64,000 nucleotides of DNA from assembly GCF_018127805.1 (NCBI RefSeq), contig NZ_CP072334.1:1032001-1096000 (forward strand), written 5' to 3'. Position 1 is the first letter of the stretch. Each line of letters starts with the position of its first letter. Below the pieces are notes generated by a model that did no database searches, was not told where the DNA came from, and saw only the letters and a list, made by a program, of their open reading frames with translations. Of this stretch, positions 1-7,934 are shown piece after piece. The stretch comes from Prevotella sp. oral taxon 475 (GTDB lineage Bacteria > Bacteroidota > Bacteroidia > Bacteroidales > Bacteroidaceae). The translations under genes and the position numbers were made by a program.

Positions 1-12
1 ATTAAAACCCTC

Positions 13-173
13 AAGGATGTTAAGTATCACTCCTCATGAAGTCTAAGTTAAAGTCCTCTGGGAGTCTAAGTTAAAGTCCTCTGGGAGTCTAAGTTAAAGT
101 CCTCGACGAGTTTAAGTATCAGTCCTCCGGTAGCTTAAGTATCCGTCCAAAAGGAGTTTAAGTATGAGTGCAA
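13..173. repeat. Seven degenerate 23-bp tandem repeats
   Basis: Units start at 13, 36, 59, 82, 105, 128 and 151, each exactly 23 bp. The shared core is taAGTnnnAGTCCTC-like. The units at 59 and 82 are identical and the others diverge. The array ends about 80 bp before the HU-like gene. No coding potential is seen. It is one of about a dozen arrays with this period in the window. Confidence 0.9.
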
Positions 174-255
174 AACATGCGCAGAAACAGAACACGTTAA
201 CGGGGCAAAGCCCAACGGCAGAGCCCCATATTATTCATTTAATACATAAGAAAAC

Positions 256-687
256 ATGATTAGTTTTAAAGTAGTTGAGAGTATTCTCAGAGTAGGCCCG
301 CGCAAGGGGCAAAAGGGGTATGGAGCGGTGCAGAAGGCTCCGATGAAGTTCTCGCAGGAGTGGCTCATCAACCGCATCGTGCGCGAAACGTCGTTGAGCG
401 AGGGCGATGTGAGGAACGTGTTTATCACGCTGCGCAACATCGTGGTAGAGGTGGTGACGATGGGCGGTTCGCTTGACTTGGGCGACATCTTTTCGCTTCG
501 CACCACCATTCCTTCGCGGATGCTGGAGAAAGAGGAGGACGTGACGGTTGCCTCTGCGCTGAAACGCCCTCGCATCATTGTGACGTGGAAGGATGCTATC
601 CGTAAGGTGCTCGGTAAAATCGAGGTGGAGGTGGATAACCCCAAACGGAAGGACTTGAATAAAAAGCCGAAAACGCCGAAGCCGTAG
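256..687 (+). CDS. HU-related DNA-binding protein (Bacteroidota HU-like family)
   Basis: A 143-residue protein of the HU/IHF fold in the divergent Bacteroidota branch, expected to bind and bend DNA as a nucleoid protein. The N-terminal part has the alternate MISFKVVES opening typical of this branch. The body contains the helical EWLINRIVRETSLSEGDV stretch followed by a GGSLDLGDIFSLR segment that matches the HU beta-arm entry. The C-terminus (about residues 125-143) is a basic, proline-rich tail (NPKRKDLNKKPKTPKP) likely to add nonspecific DNA contact. It stands alone, with tandem repeats upstream and an AT-rich hairpin downstream. The family call is firm. Target sites and regulon cannot be read from sequence. 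Confidence 0.85.
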   Translation: MISFKVVESILRVGPRKGQKGYGAVQKAPMKFSQEWLINRIVRETSLSEGDVRNVFITLRNIVVEVVTMGGSLDLGDIFSLRTTIPSRMLEKEEDVTVASALKRPRIIVTWKDAIRKVLGKIEVEVDNPKRKDLNKKPKTPKP

Positions 688-789
688 CAGGAGTGCTTCT
701 TCTCAACGGGCGTGGAGCCACGGGGTGGAAGTTTTATTTTAGAACAAACTAGTTTGACTTATAAAATAAATTTAGACATTCAACACACA

Positions 790-818
790 TAAGTATTTAT
801 TGCAAAATACTTATTTTT
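790..818 (+). terminator. AT-rich hairpin with T tail after the HU-like gene
   Basis: A perfect 9-bp inverted repeat (TAAGTATTT at 790-798 and AAATACTTA at 805-813) with a 6-nt loop, followed by five T. It lies about 100 bp after the HU-like stop and would be a weak rho-independent terminator. The low GC content makes the call tentative. Confidence 0.4.
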
Positions 819-822
819 GGGT

Positions 823-854
823 ATTGCGGTGTTTTGATGTCTTTGCTACTTTTG
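823..854 (+). promoter_or_regulatory. Bacteroidota-type promoter for the leader/TetR transcript
   Basis: TACTTTTG at 847-854 matches the TAnnTTTG -7 element. ATTG at 823-826 stands 20 bp upstream as a weaker -33 element. The predicted transcript starts near 860, just before the leader frame. Confidence 0.5.
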
Positions 855-873
855 CAAAACAAACATTGCAACT

Positions 874-1023
874 ATGCGAATACACGATATTTATATAGTA
901 AGAGCGCAAATGGGCTCGTTCAATCTATCGCACCGTTCGATTACGAAACGGTGCGATTTTTTTATGAACAAAACAGAACTTAGTTCATTATTTAAAGTTT
1001 TCATGGGCGTATGCAGAAACTGA
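874..1023 (+). CDS. Possible 49-codon leader peptide crossing a terminator
   Basis: An ATG frame starts about 20 nt after the promoter, runs through the hairpin and T tract at 927-963, and stops with TGA at 1021-1023. The stop lies 10 nt inside the TetR frame, which begins at 1011. The peptide (begins MRIHDIYIVRAQMG, ends FMGVCRN) resembles nothing I recognise. The geometry suggests translation-dependent readthrough of the terminator or translational coupling to the TetR gene. It may be a chance frame, and its existence as a protein is not shown. Confidence 0.3.
   Translation: MRIHDIYIVRAQMGSFNLSHRSITKRCDFFMNKTELSSLFKVFMGVCRN
927..963 (+). terminator. Intrinsic terminator / attenuator upstream of the TetR gene
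   Basis: An 11-bp perfect stem (ATCGCACCGTT at 927-937, AACGGTGCGAT at 947-957) with a loop at 938-946, followed by an unbroken T run to 963. It lies between the promoter at 823-854 and the TetR start, so it would cut short that transcript unless it is disrupted. Confidence 0.7.
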
Positions 1024-1625
1024 AAGACGACATTCGGCAGCGTATTGTTGCCGTGGCGCGAGAGGAATTCATCGCTCACGGCGCACGCAACACGTCTATC
1101 CGCACGGTGGCGCGGCGTGCGGGCATTGCTGCTGGCAACGTGTATAACTACTTTCGCAGCAAGGACGAGCTGTTCTGTGAGGTGTTGCGGCCGCTGCTCA
1201 ACGAGCTGAACCGCTACATTCTGTCGCACAACGAGGAGCGGCACCTCTGCATCGAGGTGTTCGACGCACTCGATTTTCAGAACGAATACATCGGCACAAT
1301 GAAGAAAATGGTGAAGCTTTACCGCCCCGAACTGCGCCTGCTGTTGTTCAATGCCGAAGGCACATCGCTTACTGGGTACAAGGAAAGGATAGTTAAGCAC
1401 CAAATGAAAGTTGGTTCGGAATACCTGCGACTGATGAAAGCGCGCTATCCGCACATCAACATTGACATCTCGCCCTTCTTCCTGCACATTGCGAGTTCTA
1501 TGTGGGTGAACATCTTCTGCGAACTTGTGGAGCACGAGGACTACGACGAAAGCGAGGTGAACCGTGCACTCGAGCAGTATGCCGCTTACAGTATGGCAGG
1601 GTGGAGAGAACTGATGAAACCTTAG
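1011..1625 (+). CDS. TetR/AcrR-family transcriptional regulator
   Basis: A 204-residue repressor-type protein. Residues about 5-50 form the TetR helix-turn-helix: an alanine-rich first helix (RQRIVAVAREEFIAHGARN), the recognition region with ARRAGIAAGNVYNYF, and the conserved FRSKDELF end. The C-terminal 150 residues are the ligand-binding and dimerisation part, with no family-specific signature I can name. It sits 41 bp before two ABC exporter genes on the same strand, the usual layout for a regulator controlling export of a toxic or signalling compound. A dyad at 964-988 is a candidate binding site. The ligand is unknown. The start at 1011 is the first ATG giving a full TetR N-terminus. Confidence 0.9.
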   Translation: MQKLKDDIRQRIVAVAREEFIAHGARNTSIRTVARRAGIAAGNVYNYFRSKDELFCEVLRPLLNELNRYILSHNEERHLCIEVFDALDFQNEYIGTMKKMVKLYRPELRLLLFNAEGTSLTGYKERIVKHQMKVGSEYLRLMKARYPHINIDISPFFLHIASSMWVNIFCELVEHEDYDESEVNRALEQYAAYSMAGWRELMKP

Positions 1626-1666
1626 AAACCGTAGAAACAATAACCTTTTAACATATATAGAAGAAG

Positions 1667-3421
1667 ATGATAAGAATACTGAAACGCTTAGGACATTACA
1701 TGGGAGGGCGCAAGACGTTGCTGCCCTGCTCGGTTGTGCTGTCGGCAGTGAACGGACTGCTGTCGCTCGTACCCTTTATTTTCCTGTGGTTGGTGGTGCG
1801 CACGCTGCTCACTGCCGACGGAAACCTTGCCGATACGCCCGTATGGGACTATGCCATTGCGGCGTTCGCGGTGTCGGTGGCGAATGTTCTGCTCTATTTT
1901 GCCGCCCTCATGCTCTCGCATCTTTCCGCTTTCCGCATCGAAACCAATATGCGGCGCACTGCCATGGAACGGCTGATGCGTGTGCCGTTGGGCTTTTTCG
2001 ACACGCAGAACACGGGGCGCATGCGCAAGATAATAGACGAGGATTCGAGTCAGACCCACACTTTCGTGGCACACATACTGCCCGATGTGTCAGGCAGCGT
2101 GGTGGCTCCGATAGGCATTATAGTACTTCTGCTTGCCGTAGACTGGCAGTTGGGCATTGCCGCAATGGTACCGATAGTGTGCGCCTTCGGCATCATGGGC
2201 TACATGATGAACCCTAAGAACAACGATTTCCAGCGTATGTACCTAGACGCACAGGAGAAAATGAGTGCCGAAGCCGTGGAATACGTGCGCGGAATACCCG
2301 TCGTGAAGGTCTTCCAACAGACGGTATTCTCGTTCAAACGCTTTCACGACAGCATCATCAACTACCGCGACCTCGTCATCAGATACACCCTTCTGTGGCG
2401 CATGCCCATGTCTGCCTACACCATAGCCATCAATGCTTTCGCCTTTCTGCTTGTGCCTACGGGCATCATACTGATAGGGCACGGCGGCGAAACTTCCATC
2501 ATCGTTTCCGATATGGTGCTGTATGTGCTCATCGCACCCATCATTGCAGCCAACGTAATGAAAGCCATGCACCTCAGTCAGAACCTCTTTCTGGCAAACG
2601 AAGCGGTAGACCGATTGGAGAAACTCACTGCCACGCCACCGCTTCCAGAAAGTTCCGAGCCCGAGAAAGCGGCAGCCTTCGACGTCAGCCTGCGCAATGT
2701 GTCGTTCCGATACGAAGCGGCGGAGTGCGATGCCGTAAGCTACATCGACCTCGACATACCGCAAGGCAAGACCGTTGCGCTGGTGGGAGCGTCCGGAAGC
2801 GGCAAGACAACCATCGCAAGGCTCATTCCACGTTTCTGGGACGTGCGCGAAGGCAGTTTGAAAATAGGCGGTGTGGACGTTCGGCACATGGATAAGGCAA
2901 CGCTGATGCGCAACGTGTCGTTCGTGTTTCAGAACACCCGACTGTTCAAGACCTCCATTTTGGAGAACATACGCTACGGCAATCCCGATGCAACCATCGA
3001 GCAGGTGAACCGTGCCGTAGACCTCTCGCAGAGTCGGGAAATCATCGAGCGGCTGCCACAGGGACTGAACACCGTCATAGGAGCGGAGGGAACATACCTC
3101 TCTGGCGGCGAGCAGCAGCGCATAGTGCTTGCCCGTGCCATTCTGAAAGATGCGCCCATCGTGGTGCTCGACGAGGCTACTGCCTTTGCCGACCCCGAAA
3201 ACGAGCACCTCATCAGGCAGGCATTTGCCCACCTTACTTGCGGAAAGACCGTGCTCATGATAGCCCATCGACTGACCACCGTGCAAGATGCCGACAACAT
3301 TGTCGTGGTGGACAAGGGCAGAATAGCCGAACAGGGCACCCACCGACAGCTCATGGAGCAAGCCACATTATATTATAGGATGTGGAACGAATACCAAAAG
3401 TCGGTGGCATGGAAACTATAA
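1667..3421 (+). CDS. ABC exporter half-transporter (permease fused to ATPase), first of a pair
   Basis: A 584-residue half transporter. About residues 15-310 carry six membrane segments of the type I exporter fold. The nucleotide-binding domain follows, with Walker A GASGSGKT at 374-381, signature LSGGEQQR, Walker B IVVLDEATAF and the switch histidine in IAHRL. With the adjacent 3453-5180 gene it probably forms a heterodimer. The pair resembles the IrtAB/YbtPQ group, whose characterised members import iron-siderophores although they have the exporter fold. So both direction and substrate are open. It lies directly downstream of the TetR gene and probably in its operon. The segment after Walker B reads DEATAFADPE, with F where most have S, a variant common in this group. 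Confidence 0.9.
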   Translation: MIRILKRLGHYMGGRKTLLPCSVVLSAVNGLLSLVPFIFLWLVVRTLLTADGNLADTPVWDYAIAAFAVSVANVLLYFAALMLSHLSAFRIETNMRRTAMERLMRVPLGFFDTQNTGRMRKIIDEDSSQTHTFVAHILPDVSGSVVAPIGIIVLLLAVDWQLGIAAMVPIVCAFGIMGYMMNPKNNDFQRMYLDAQEKMSAEAVEYVRGIPVVKVFQQTVFSFKRFHDSIINYRDLVIRYTLLWRMPMSAYTIAINAFAFLLVPTGIILIGHGGETSIIVSDMVLYVLIAPIIAANVMKAMHLSQNLFLANEAVDRLEKLTATPPLPESSEPEKAAAFDVSLRNVSFRYEAAECDAVSYIDLDIPQGKTVALVGASGSGKTTIARLIPRFWDVREGSLKIGGVDVRHMDKATLMRNVSFVFQNTRLFKTSILENIRYGNPDATIEQVNRAVDLSQSREIIERLPQGLNTVIGAEGTYLSGGEQQRIVLARAILKDAPIVVLDEATAFADPENEHLIRQAFAHLTCGKTVLMIAHRLTTVQDADNIVVVDKGRIAEQGTHRQLMEQATLYYRMWNEYQKSVAWKL

Positions 3422-3452
3422 ATCTAAACCTAAACAGAAAGGACACAAGACA

Positions 3453-5180
3453 ATGATAAAATATCTTCAACAACGGTTCGCCCTCACCGAAAAAGGAGCG
3501 AAAGACTTGCGGAAAGGCATCGCCTTCTCTACATTGATGAACCTCGCATTGATGCTGCCGCCCACCTATTTGTTCTTCTTCCTCATGGAGTACATCGACT
3601 CCGAGACGCCCACCGAGCCGCACACGCTGTGGTTCTATGTGCTTGTGGCTTTGCTCTTGGCGGTGCTTATGTTCTTCATAGCCCTCCGACAGTACGACAG
3701 CACCTACACCACCGTCTACAACGAGAGTGCGCAACGCCGCATCGGAGTGGCAGAAAAGCTACGCCGACTGCCCCTCGCTTTCTTCGGCGAACGCAACCTT
3801 TCCGACCTCACCTCTACCGTGATGGAAGACTGCACGATGCTCGAGCAAACCTTCTCGCACGCTGTTCCCCAGCTGTTTGCGTCGGCTCTGAGCGTCGTCA
3901 TCATCGCCGTGGGTATGTTCTCCTACAACTGGCACTTGGCTTTAGCCCTCTTTTGGGTCGTTCCGCTCGCCGTAACCGTACTGCTGCTGTCGCGCCGTCA
4001 GCTCCACAAAGCCTTCGTTCAGCACTATAAAGTGAAGCGTGGCGTAACCGAACAGATACAGGAAGGACTGGAATGTATGCAGGAAATAAGATCGTACAGT
4101 GGCGAACAGGCATACTACCGCAGCTTCGACAAGCGGCTGAAGGGCTACGAACGCGAACTTGTGCGCGGCGAACTCGTGGCAGGTGCCTTCCTCAACCTCG
4201 CCGGAATGTTGCTCAAACTCGGCATGCCCACCGTTATATTGGTGGGAGCGTGGCTGTTGCAACAGGGCGAAGTGTCGGTATTCACCTACTTGGCTTACCT
4301 TTTGGCATCGGCAATGGTCTACAATCCCATTATCGAAGTGTGCAACTACCTTGCCCTGCTCTCCTTCCTCGACGTGCGCATCAACCGTATGAAGGAAATA
4401 GAAAGCATGCCCACGCAGGAGGGAAGTGCAGCCGTACAACTCGATAACTACGACATCGAGTTCCGCAACGTAAGTTTTGCCTACGAAACCGCGAAGCAAG
4501 TGCTGCACAATGTCTCGTTCACGGCACGCCAAGGCACCGTTACCGCCCTCGTAGGGCCGTCGGGTGGAGGCAAAAGCACTACTGCCAAACTCGCCGCACG
4601 CTTTTGGGACATCTCTGACGGACAAATTCTGGTGGGCGGAAACGACATCTCGAAGATTGACCCCGAAACGCTGCTGAAACACTATTCCATCGTCTTTCAG
4701 GACGTATTGCTGTTCAATGCCTCTATTGCCGACAATATCCGCATCGGCAAGCGCAACGCCACCGACGAGGAAGTGCGCCACGTTACCCGACTGGCGCAGT
4801 CCGACGACTTCATCAGCCGAATGCCGCAAGGCTACGATACCGTCATCGGCGAAAACGGCGAAACCCTTTCGGGTGGCGAGCGGCAGCGCATTTCCATTGC
4901 CCGTGCCCTGCTGAAGAATGCCCCAATCATACTTCTCGACGAAGCTACCGCAAGCCTTGACGCCGAGAACGAGACGAAAATACAAGCGGGCATCTCCAAA
5001 CTGGTGCGCAACAAGACCGTTATCATCATCGCCCACCGTATGCGCACCGTCCGCAATGCCGACCACATCGTGGTGCTTAGTGGCGGTACGGTGAGCGAAC
5101 AGGGAACGCCCGCCGAACTGTTGGCACGCAACGGCGAGTTCGCCCACATGGTTCGTCTGCAACAGGAAAAACGGCAATGA
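3453..5180 (+). CDS. ABC exporter half-transporter, second of a pair
   Basis: A 575-residue partner of the preceding gene, starting 31 bp after its stop. It has an N-terminal six-helix membrane domain and a C-terminal ATPase with Walker A GPSGGGKS at 368-375, signature LSGGERQR, Walker B IILLDEATAS and IAHRM. Both ATP sites look intact in both halves, so neither subunit is obviously degenerate. Gene order TetR - half 1 - half 2 indicates one operon. Two tandem-repeat arrays follow the stop with no obvious terminator, so transcription could continue into the MMPL gene. The substrate is not deducible. The IrtB/YbtQ-like assignment rests on overall layout only. Confidence 0.9.
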   Translation: MIKYLQQRFALTEKGAKDLRKGIAFSTLMNLALMLPPTYLFFFLMEYIDSETPTEPHTLWFYVLVALLLAVLMFFIALRQYDSTYTTVYNESAQRRIGVAEKLRRLPLAFFGERNLSDLTSTVMEDCTMLEQTFSHAVPQLFASALSVVIIAVGMFSYNWHLALALFWVVPLAVTVLLLSRRQLHKAFVQHYKVKRGVTEQIQEGLECMQEIRSYSGEQAYYRSFDKRLKGYERELVRGELVAGAFLNLAGMLLKLGMPTVILVGAWLLQQGEVSVFTYLAYLLASAMVYNPIIEVCNYLALLSFLDVRINRMKEIESMPTQEGSAAVQLDNYDIEFRNVSFAYETAKQVLHNVSFTARQGTVTALVGPSGGGKSTTAKLAARFWDISDGQILVGGNDISKIDPETLLKHYSIVFQDVLLFNASIADNIRIGKRNATDEEVRHVTRLAQSDDFISRMPQGYDTVIGENGETLSGGERQRISIARALLKNAPIILLDEATASLDAENETKIQAGISKLVRNKTVIIIAHRMRTVRNADHIVVLSGGTVSEQGTPAELLARNGEFAHMVRLQQEKRQ

Positions 5181-5260
5181 TACCCCTACACCAATCGCTC
5201 GCAAAGGATTATGGCAAACAGCAACAGCCTATGGCTTACGACGCGTATGGCGACCGTGCA

Positions 5261-5350
5261 AATTGGACACGTTTGTCCAACAAGTTAGACAGACGAGTCC
5301 AATGAGCTGGACAAACGGGTCCAATAAGTTGGATAAACGTGTCCAATTCC
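5261..5350. repeat. Four 22-bp tandem repeats
   Basis: The word GTCCAA recurs at 5275, 5297, 5319 and 5341, exactly 22 bp apart. The surrounding unit reads roughly gttGGACAAACGnGTCCAAtaa. Each unit carries a small internal dyad (GGAC...GTCC). Confidence 0.9.
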
Positions 5351-5385
5351 ATAAGTATTAAAGGTTTCCGGCGATTGTTCAGGAG

Positions 5386-5490
5386 TAGTAATAACGACCG
5401 GTCAAAGGTAGTAATAACAACCGTTCAGAGGTAGTACTAACGACTGTTCAGAGATAATACAGACAACCGTTCAGAAATAGTAATAACAAC
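5386..5490. repeat. Five 23-bp tandem repeats
   Basis: TAGTAATAAC-like words start at 5386, 5409, 5432, 5455 and 5478, exactly 23 bp apart. Each is followed by CGACCGTTCAGAG-like sequence. The unit is unrelated to the 22-bp array just upstream. The array ends about 15 bp before the MMPL start codon. Confidence 0.9.
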
Positions 5491-5505
5491 AAAGATAAAA
5501 CAACA

Positions 5506-7890
5506 ATGAAAATCGTAAAAATCAACAGTAAATTCAAGCAGTTGGCAGACTGGATACTCTGCCACCGTCTTGTGGTCGGTGCGTTGTTCGCAGTCATCGT
5601 CGCCTTCTCGTTTGTGGGAGCGAAGCGCATCGTGATGAAAACTTCGTTCGACGACTATTTCGTGAGCGACGACCCGATGCTGCTCAAGACCAATGAATTC
5701 AAGTCTATCTTCGGCAACGACTACTATGTGGCGGTGCTGGTGAAAAACAAGAACATCTTCTCCCAACGCAGCCTGACGCTCATTCGCGAACTGAGCAACG
5801 AACTGAAAGACAGCCTGTCGTATGCCGACAAGGTAACGTCGCTCACCGATATTGAGTTTGCCGTAGGTACGGAGGAGGGTATGACCATCGAACAGATTGT
5901 CCCCGACGAAATACCGTCTGATGCCGCTTCGCTGAACGTAATCCGGCAGAAAGCGTACAGCAAACCGTATTTGGCAAAGAAGATGGTGTCAAACGACGGC
6001 ACGATGACGTGGATTATGGTGAAACTGCGGCCGTTCCCCGAAGACAGCGTGTGGAAAAAGACGAGCGACATTGCGCCCGATATGATTACGGGCAAAGAAG
6101 CGGGACACATTATCGGCAAGGCGAAATACGCCGAACTGTCGCCCAACGCCGCGGGAATGCCCTATCTGGGCTACGAGAAATTCGTTTATCTCAAAAGCGA
6201 ACTGGGGCGGCTGTTCCTCTTTGCCTTCATCATCTCCATCGTTGTGATGCTCATCGTAACCCGTTCGCTGCGCGGCGTTGTTGCACCACTGCTCACGTCC
6301 GTGTTCGGACTGCTCATCAGTTTCGGCATCATCGGCTGGACGGGCATCTACATCGACATGTCCACGACAATGATAGCCGTGATACTGACTTTTGCCTGCT
6401 CCATCGCCTACAACATTCACCTGTACAATTTCTTCAAGACGCAGTTTGTAGAAACAGGCAAGCGCAGGGAATCCATCAAGGAAGCCGTAGGCGAAACCGG
6501 TTGGGGCGTGTTGCTGTCGGGACTTACCACCGTGGCTGCTATGATGACGTTCCTGTCCATGAAGATAGTACCGATGCGAGCCATCGGCATCAACACCTCG
6601 CTCTGTCTGCTTGCCGTGCTGCTCACCTGCCTGCTGCTCACACCCATCCTGTTGTCGTTCGGCAAGGACCGCCAGCCTGCCGCCGATATGTCGAAGAGTT
6701 TTGAAGGATATATCGGCAAACGATTCGAACAGTTCGGCAGTTTCGTGATGCGCAGGCATCGTTCCATTGTCGTTTCGTCGGTTGTGCTGACCATCTTCTG
6801 CGGTATCGGACTCTTCTCCATCGAGCCTGCGTTCGACATCGAAAAGACGATGGGGCGGAAGATTCCATACGTAAAGAAATTCCTCGACCTCTGCGAAACC
6901 GATCTTGGTTCGATATATTCCTATGACCTTATGATTACCTTGCCGCACGACAACGACGCCAAGAAGCCGGAGAATTTGCAGAAACTTGACCGACTGGCGG
7001 AGATTGCAGGCGGCTACAAGCTGATGAAACGCCACAATTCCATCACCGACATCGTGAAGGACATGAACTGTACGCTCAACGGCAACAAGCAGCAGTTCTA
7101 CCGCATTCCCGACAATGCCGATATGGTGGCGCAGTTGCTGTTGCTCTATGAGAATGCGGGCGGTACGGAGTCGGAATACTGGATGGATTACGACTACAAG
7201 CGGCTGCGGTTGCAATTGGAGATGAAAGACTACAACTCCAACGAGGCGGAAAAGGAAATGAACGACTTGCAGGCGGAGGCGCGCAAACTCTTTCCCGGCG
7301 CACACGTCTCGGTGGTGGGCAGCATACCGCAGTTCACCGTGATGCAGCAGTATGTGGAGCGCGGGCAGATGTGGTCGATGCTGTTGTCGGTCTTGGTCAT
7401 AGGCGTTATCCTCGTGCTTGTCTTCGGCAACTGGAAAGTGGGGCTCGTTGGGATGATACCGAACATTGCCCCCGCCATCATCGTGGGCGGTATGATGGGT
7501 TGGCTGGGCTATCCGCTCGATATGATGACAGCCTCGCTCATTCCGATGGTCTTGGGTATTGCCGTCGACGACACTATCCACTTCATCAACCACAGCCATG
7601 TGGCATACGACAGGTGCGGCAATTATGCAGAAGCCATCAACCGAACCTTCCGCACCGAAGGACTCGCCATCGTCATGTCCACAGTCGTCATCTCGGCTAC
7701 GTTTACGGGCTTCGTCTTCTCCGATGGCACACAGATGCGCAATTGGGGCATTCTGACTGTTGCCGGTATGATGTCGGCACTGCTGGCAGACCTCTTTCTC
7801 ACGCCAATTCTTTTCAAGTATCTCCGTGTGTTCGGGAATGATAAGCGGACTTCCCCGGGAACGACGAATGGACTTCCCTGGGAACGATAA
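5506..7890 (+). CDS. MMPL/RND-family inner-membrane transporter
   Basis: A 794-residue permease with the duplicated RND layout: a first membrane helix near residues 20-42, a large periplasmic loop, a five-helix bundle near 225-385, then a second copy of the same plan (helix near 425, loop, helices near 625-780). A sterol-sensing-like GVLLSGLTTVAAMMTFLSM segment lies in the first bundle, and the second bundle has IGVILVLVFGN and GIAVDDTIHFINH motifs typical of the family. It probably moves a lipid or hydrophobic compound using the proton gradient. It is followed by a LolA-like periplasmic protein and an outer-membrane barrel, a recurring trio. The last ~18 codons lie inside a 23-bp tandem repeat, so the C-terminus (KRTSPGTTNGLPWER) may be repeat-derived. 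Confidence 0.88.
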   Translation: MKIVKINSKFKQLADWILCHRLVVGALFAVIVAFSFVGAKRIVMKTSFDDYFVSDDPMLLKTNEFKSIFGNDYYVAVLVKNKNIFSQRSLTLIRELSNELKDSLSYADKVTSLTDIEFAVGTEEGMTIEQIVPDEIPSDAASLNVIRQKAYSKPYLAKKMVSNDGTMTWIMVKLRPFPEDSVWKKTSDIAPDMITGKEAGHIIGKAKYAELSPNAAGMPYLGYEKFVYLKSELGRLFLFAFIISIVVMLIVTRSLRGVVAPLLTSVFGLLISFGIIGWTGIYIDMSTTMIAVILTFACSIAYNIHLYNFFKTQFVETGKRRESIKEAVGETGWGVLLSGLTTVAAMMTFLSMKIVPMRAIGINTSLCLLAVLLTCLLLTPILLSFGKDRQPAADMSKSFEGYIGKRFEQFGSFVMRRHRSIVVSSVVLTIFCGIGLFSIEPAFDIEKTMGRKIPYVKKFLDLCETDLGSIYSYDLMITLPHDNDAKKPENLQKLDRLAEIAGGYKLMKRHNSITDIVKDMNCTLNGNKQQFYRIPDNADMVAQLLLLYENAGGTESEYWMDYDYKRLRLQLEMKDYNSNEAEKEMNDLQAEARKLFPGAHVSVVGSIPQFTVMQQYVERGQMWSMLLSVLVIGVILVLVFGNWKVGLVGMIPNIAPAIIVGGMMGWLGYPLDMMTASLIPMVLGIAVDDTIHFINHSHVAYDRCGNYAEAINRTFRTEGLAIVMSTVVISATFTGFVFSDGTQMRNWGILTVAGMMSALLADLFLTPILFKYLRVFGNDKRTSPGTTNGLPWER

Positions 7891-7905
7891 ATAAATTTCC
7901 TTGAT
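7834..7905. repeat. 23-bp tandem repeat overlapping the MMPL stop codon
   Basis: GGGAA words occur at 7834, 7857 and 7880 and GGAC words at 7847 and 7870, each step 23 bp. A decayed further unit reaches about 7905. The array covers the end of the MMPL frame and its TAA, unlike the other arrays, which are intergenic. Confidence 0.8.
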
Positions 7906-7934
7906 AACAACAAAACACCATAAAATATAACGAT

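Larger units (their letters stand above)
688..1010 (+). other. Intergenic region with palindromes before the TetR gene
   Basis: It contains a perfect 12-bp palindrome (CAAACTAGTTTG, 745-756), an AT-rich hairpin at 790-813, a promoter near 823-854, a short leader frame starting at 874, a terminator-like hairpin at 927-963 and a dyad at 964-988 (ATGAAC-N13-GTTCAT, with an inner GAACTTAGTTC). The dyad just before the TetR gene is a candidate autoregulatory operator. That is inference. Confidence 0.5.
5181..5505. other. Gene-free region filled by two different tandem-repeat arrays
   Basis: The 325-bp gap holds a 22-bp array (5261-5350) and an unrelated 23-bp array (5386-5490), with about 80 bp of plain sequence first. 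No clear promoter or terminator was found. Confidence 0.7.

Noticed and set aside
13..173. CRISPR array
   Set aside because: Units follow each other without spacers and no cas genes are present.
1667..5180. Naming the ABC pair irtAB or ybtPQ
   Set aside because: Similarity is at the level of fold and gene order only; substrate and direction cannot be decided from the sequence.
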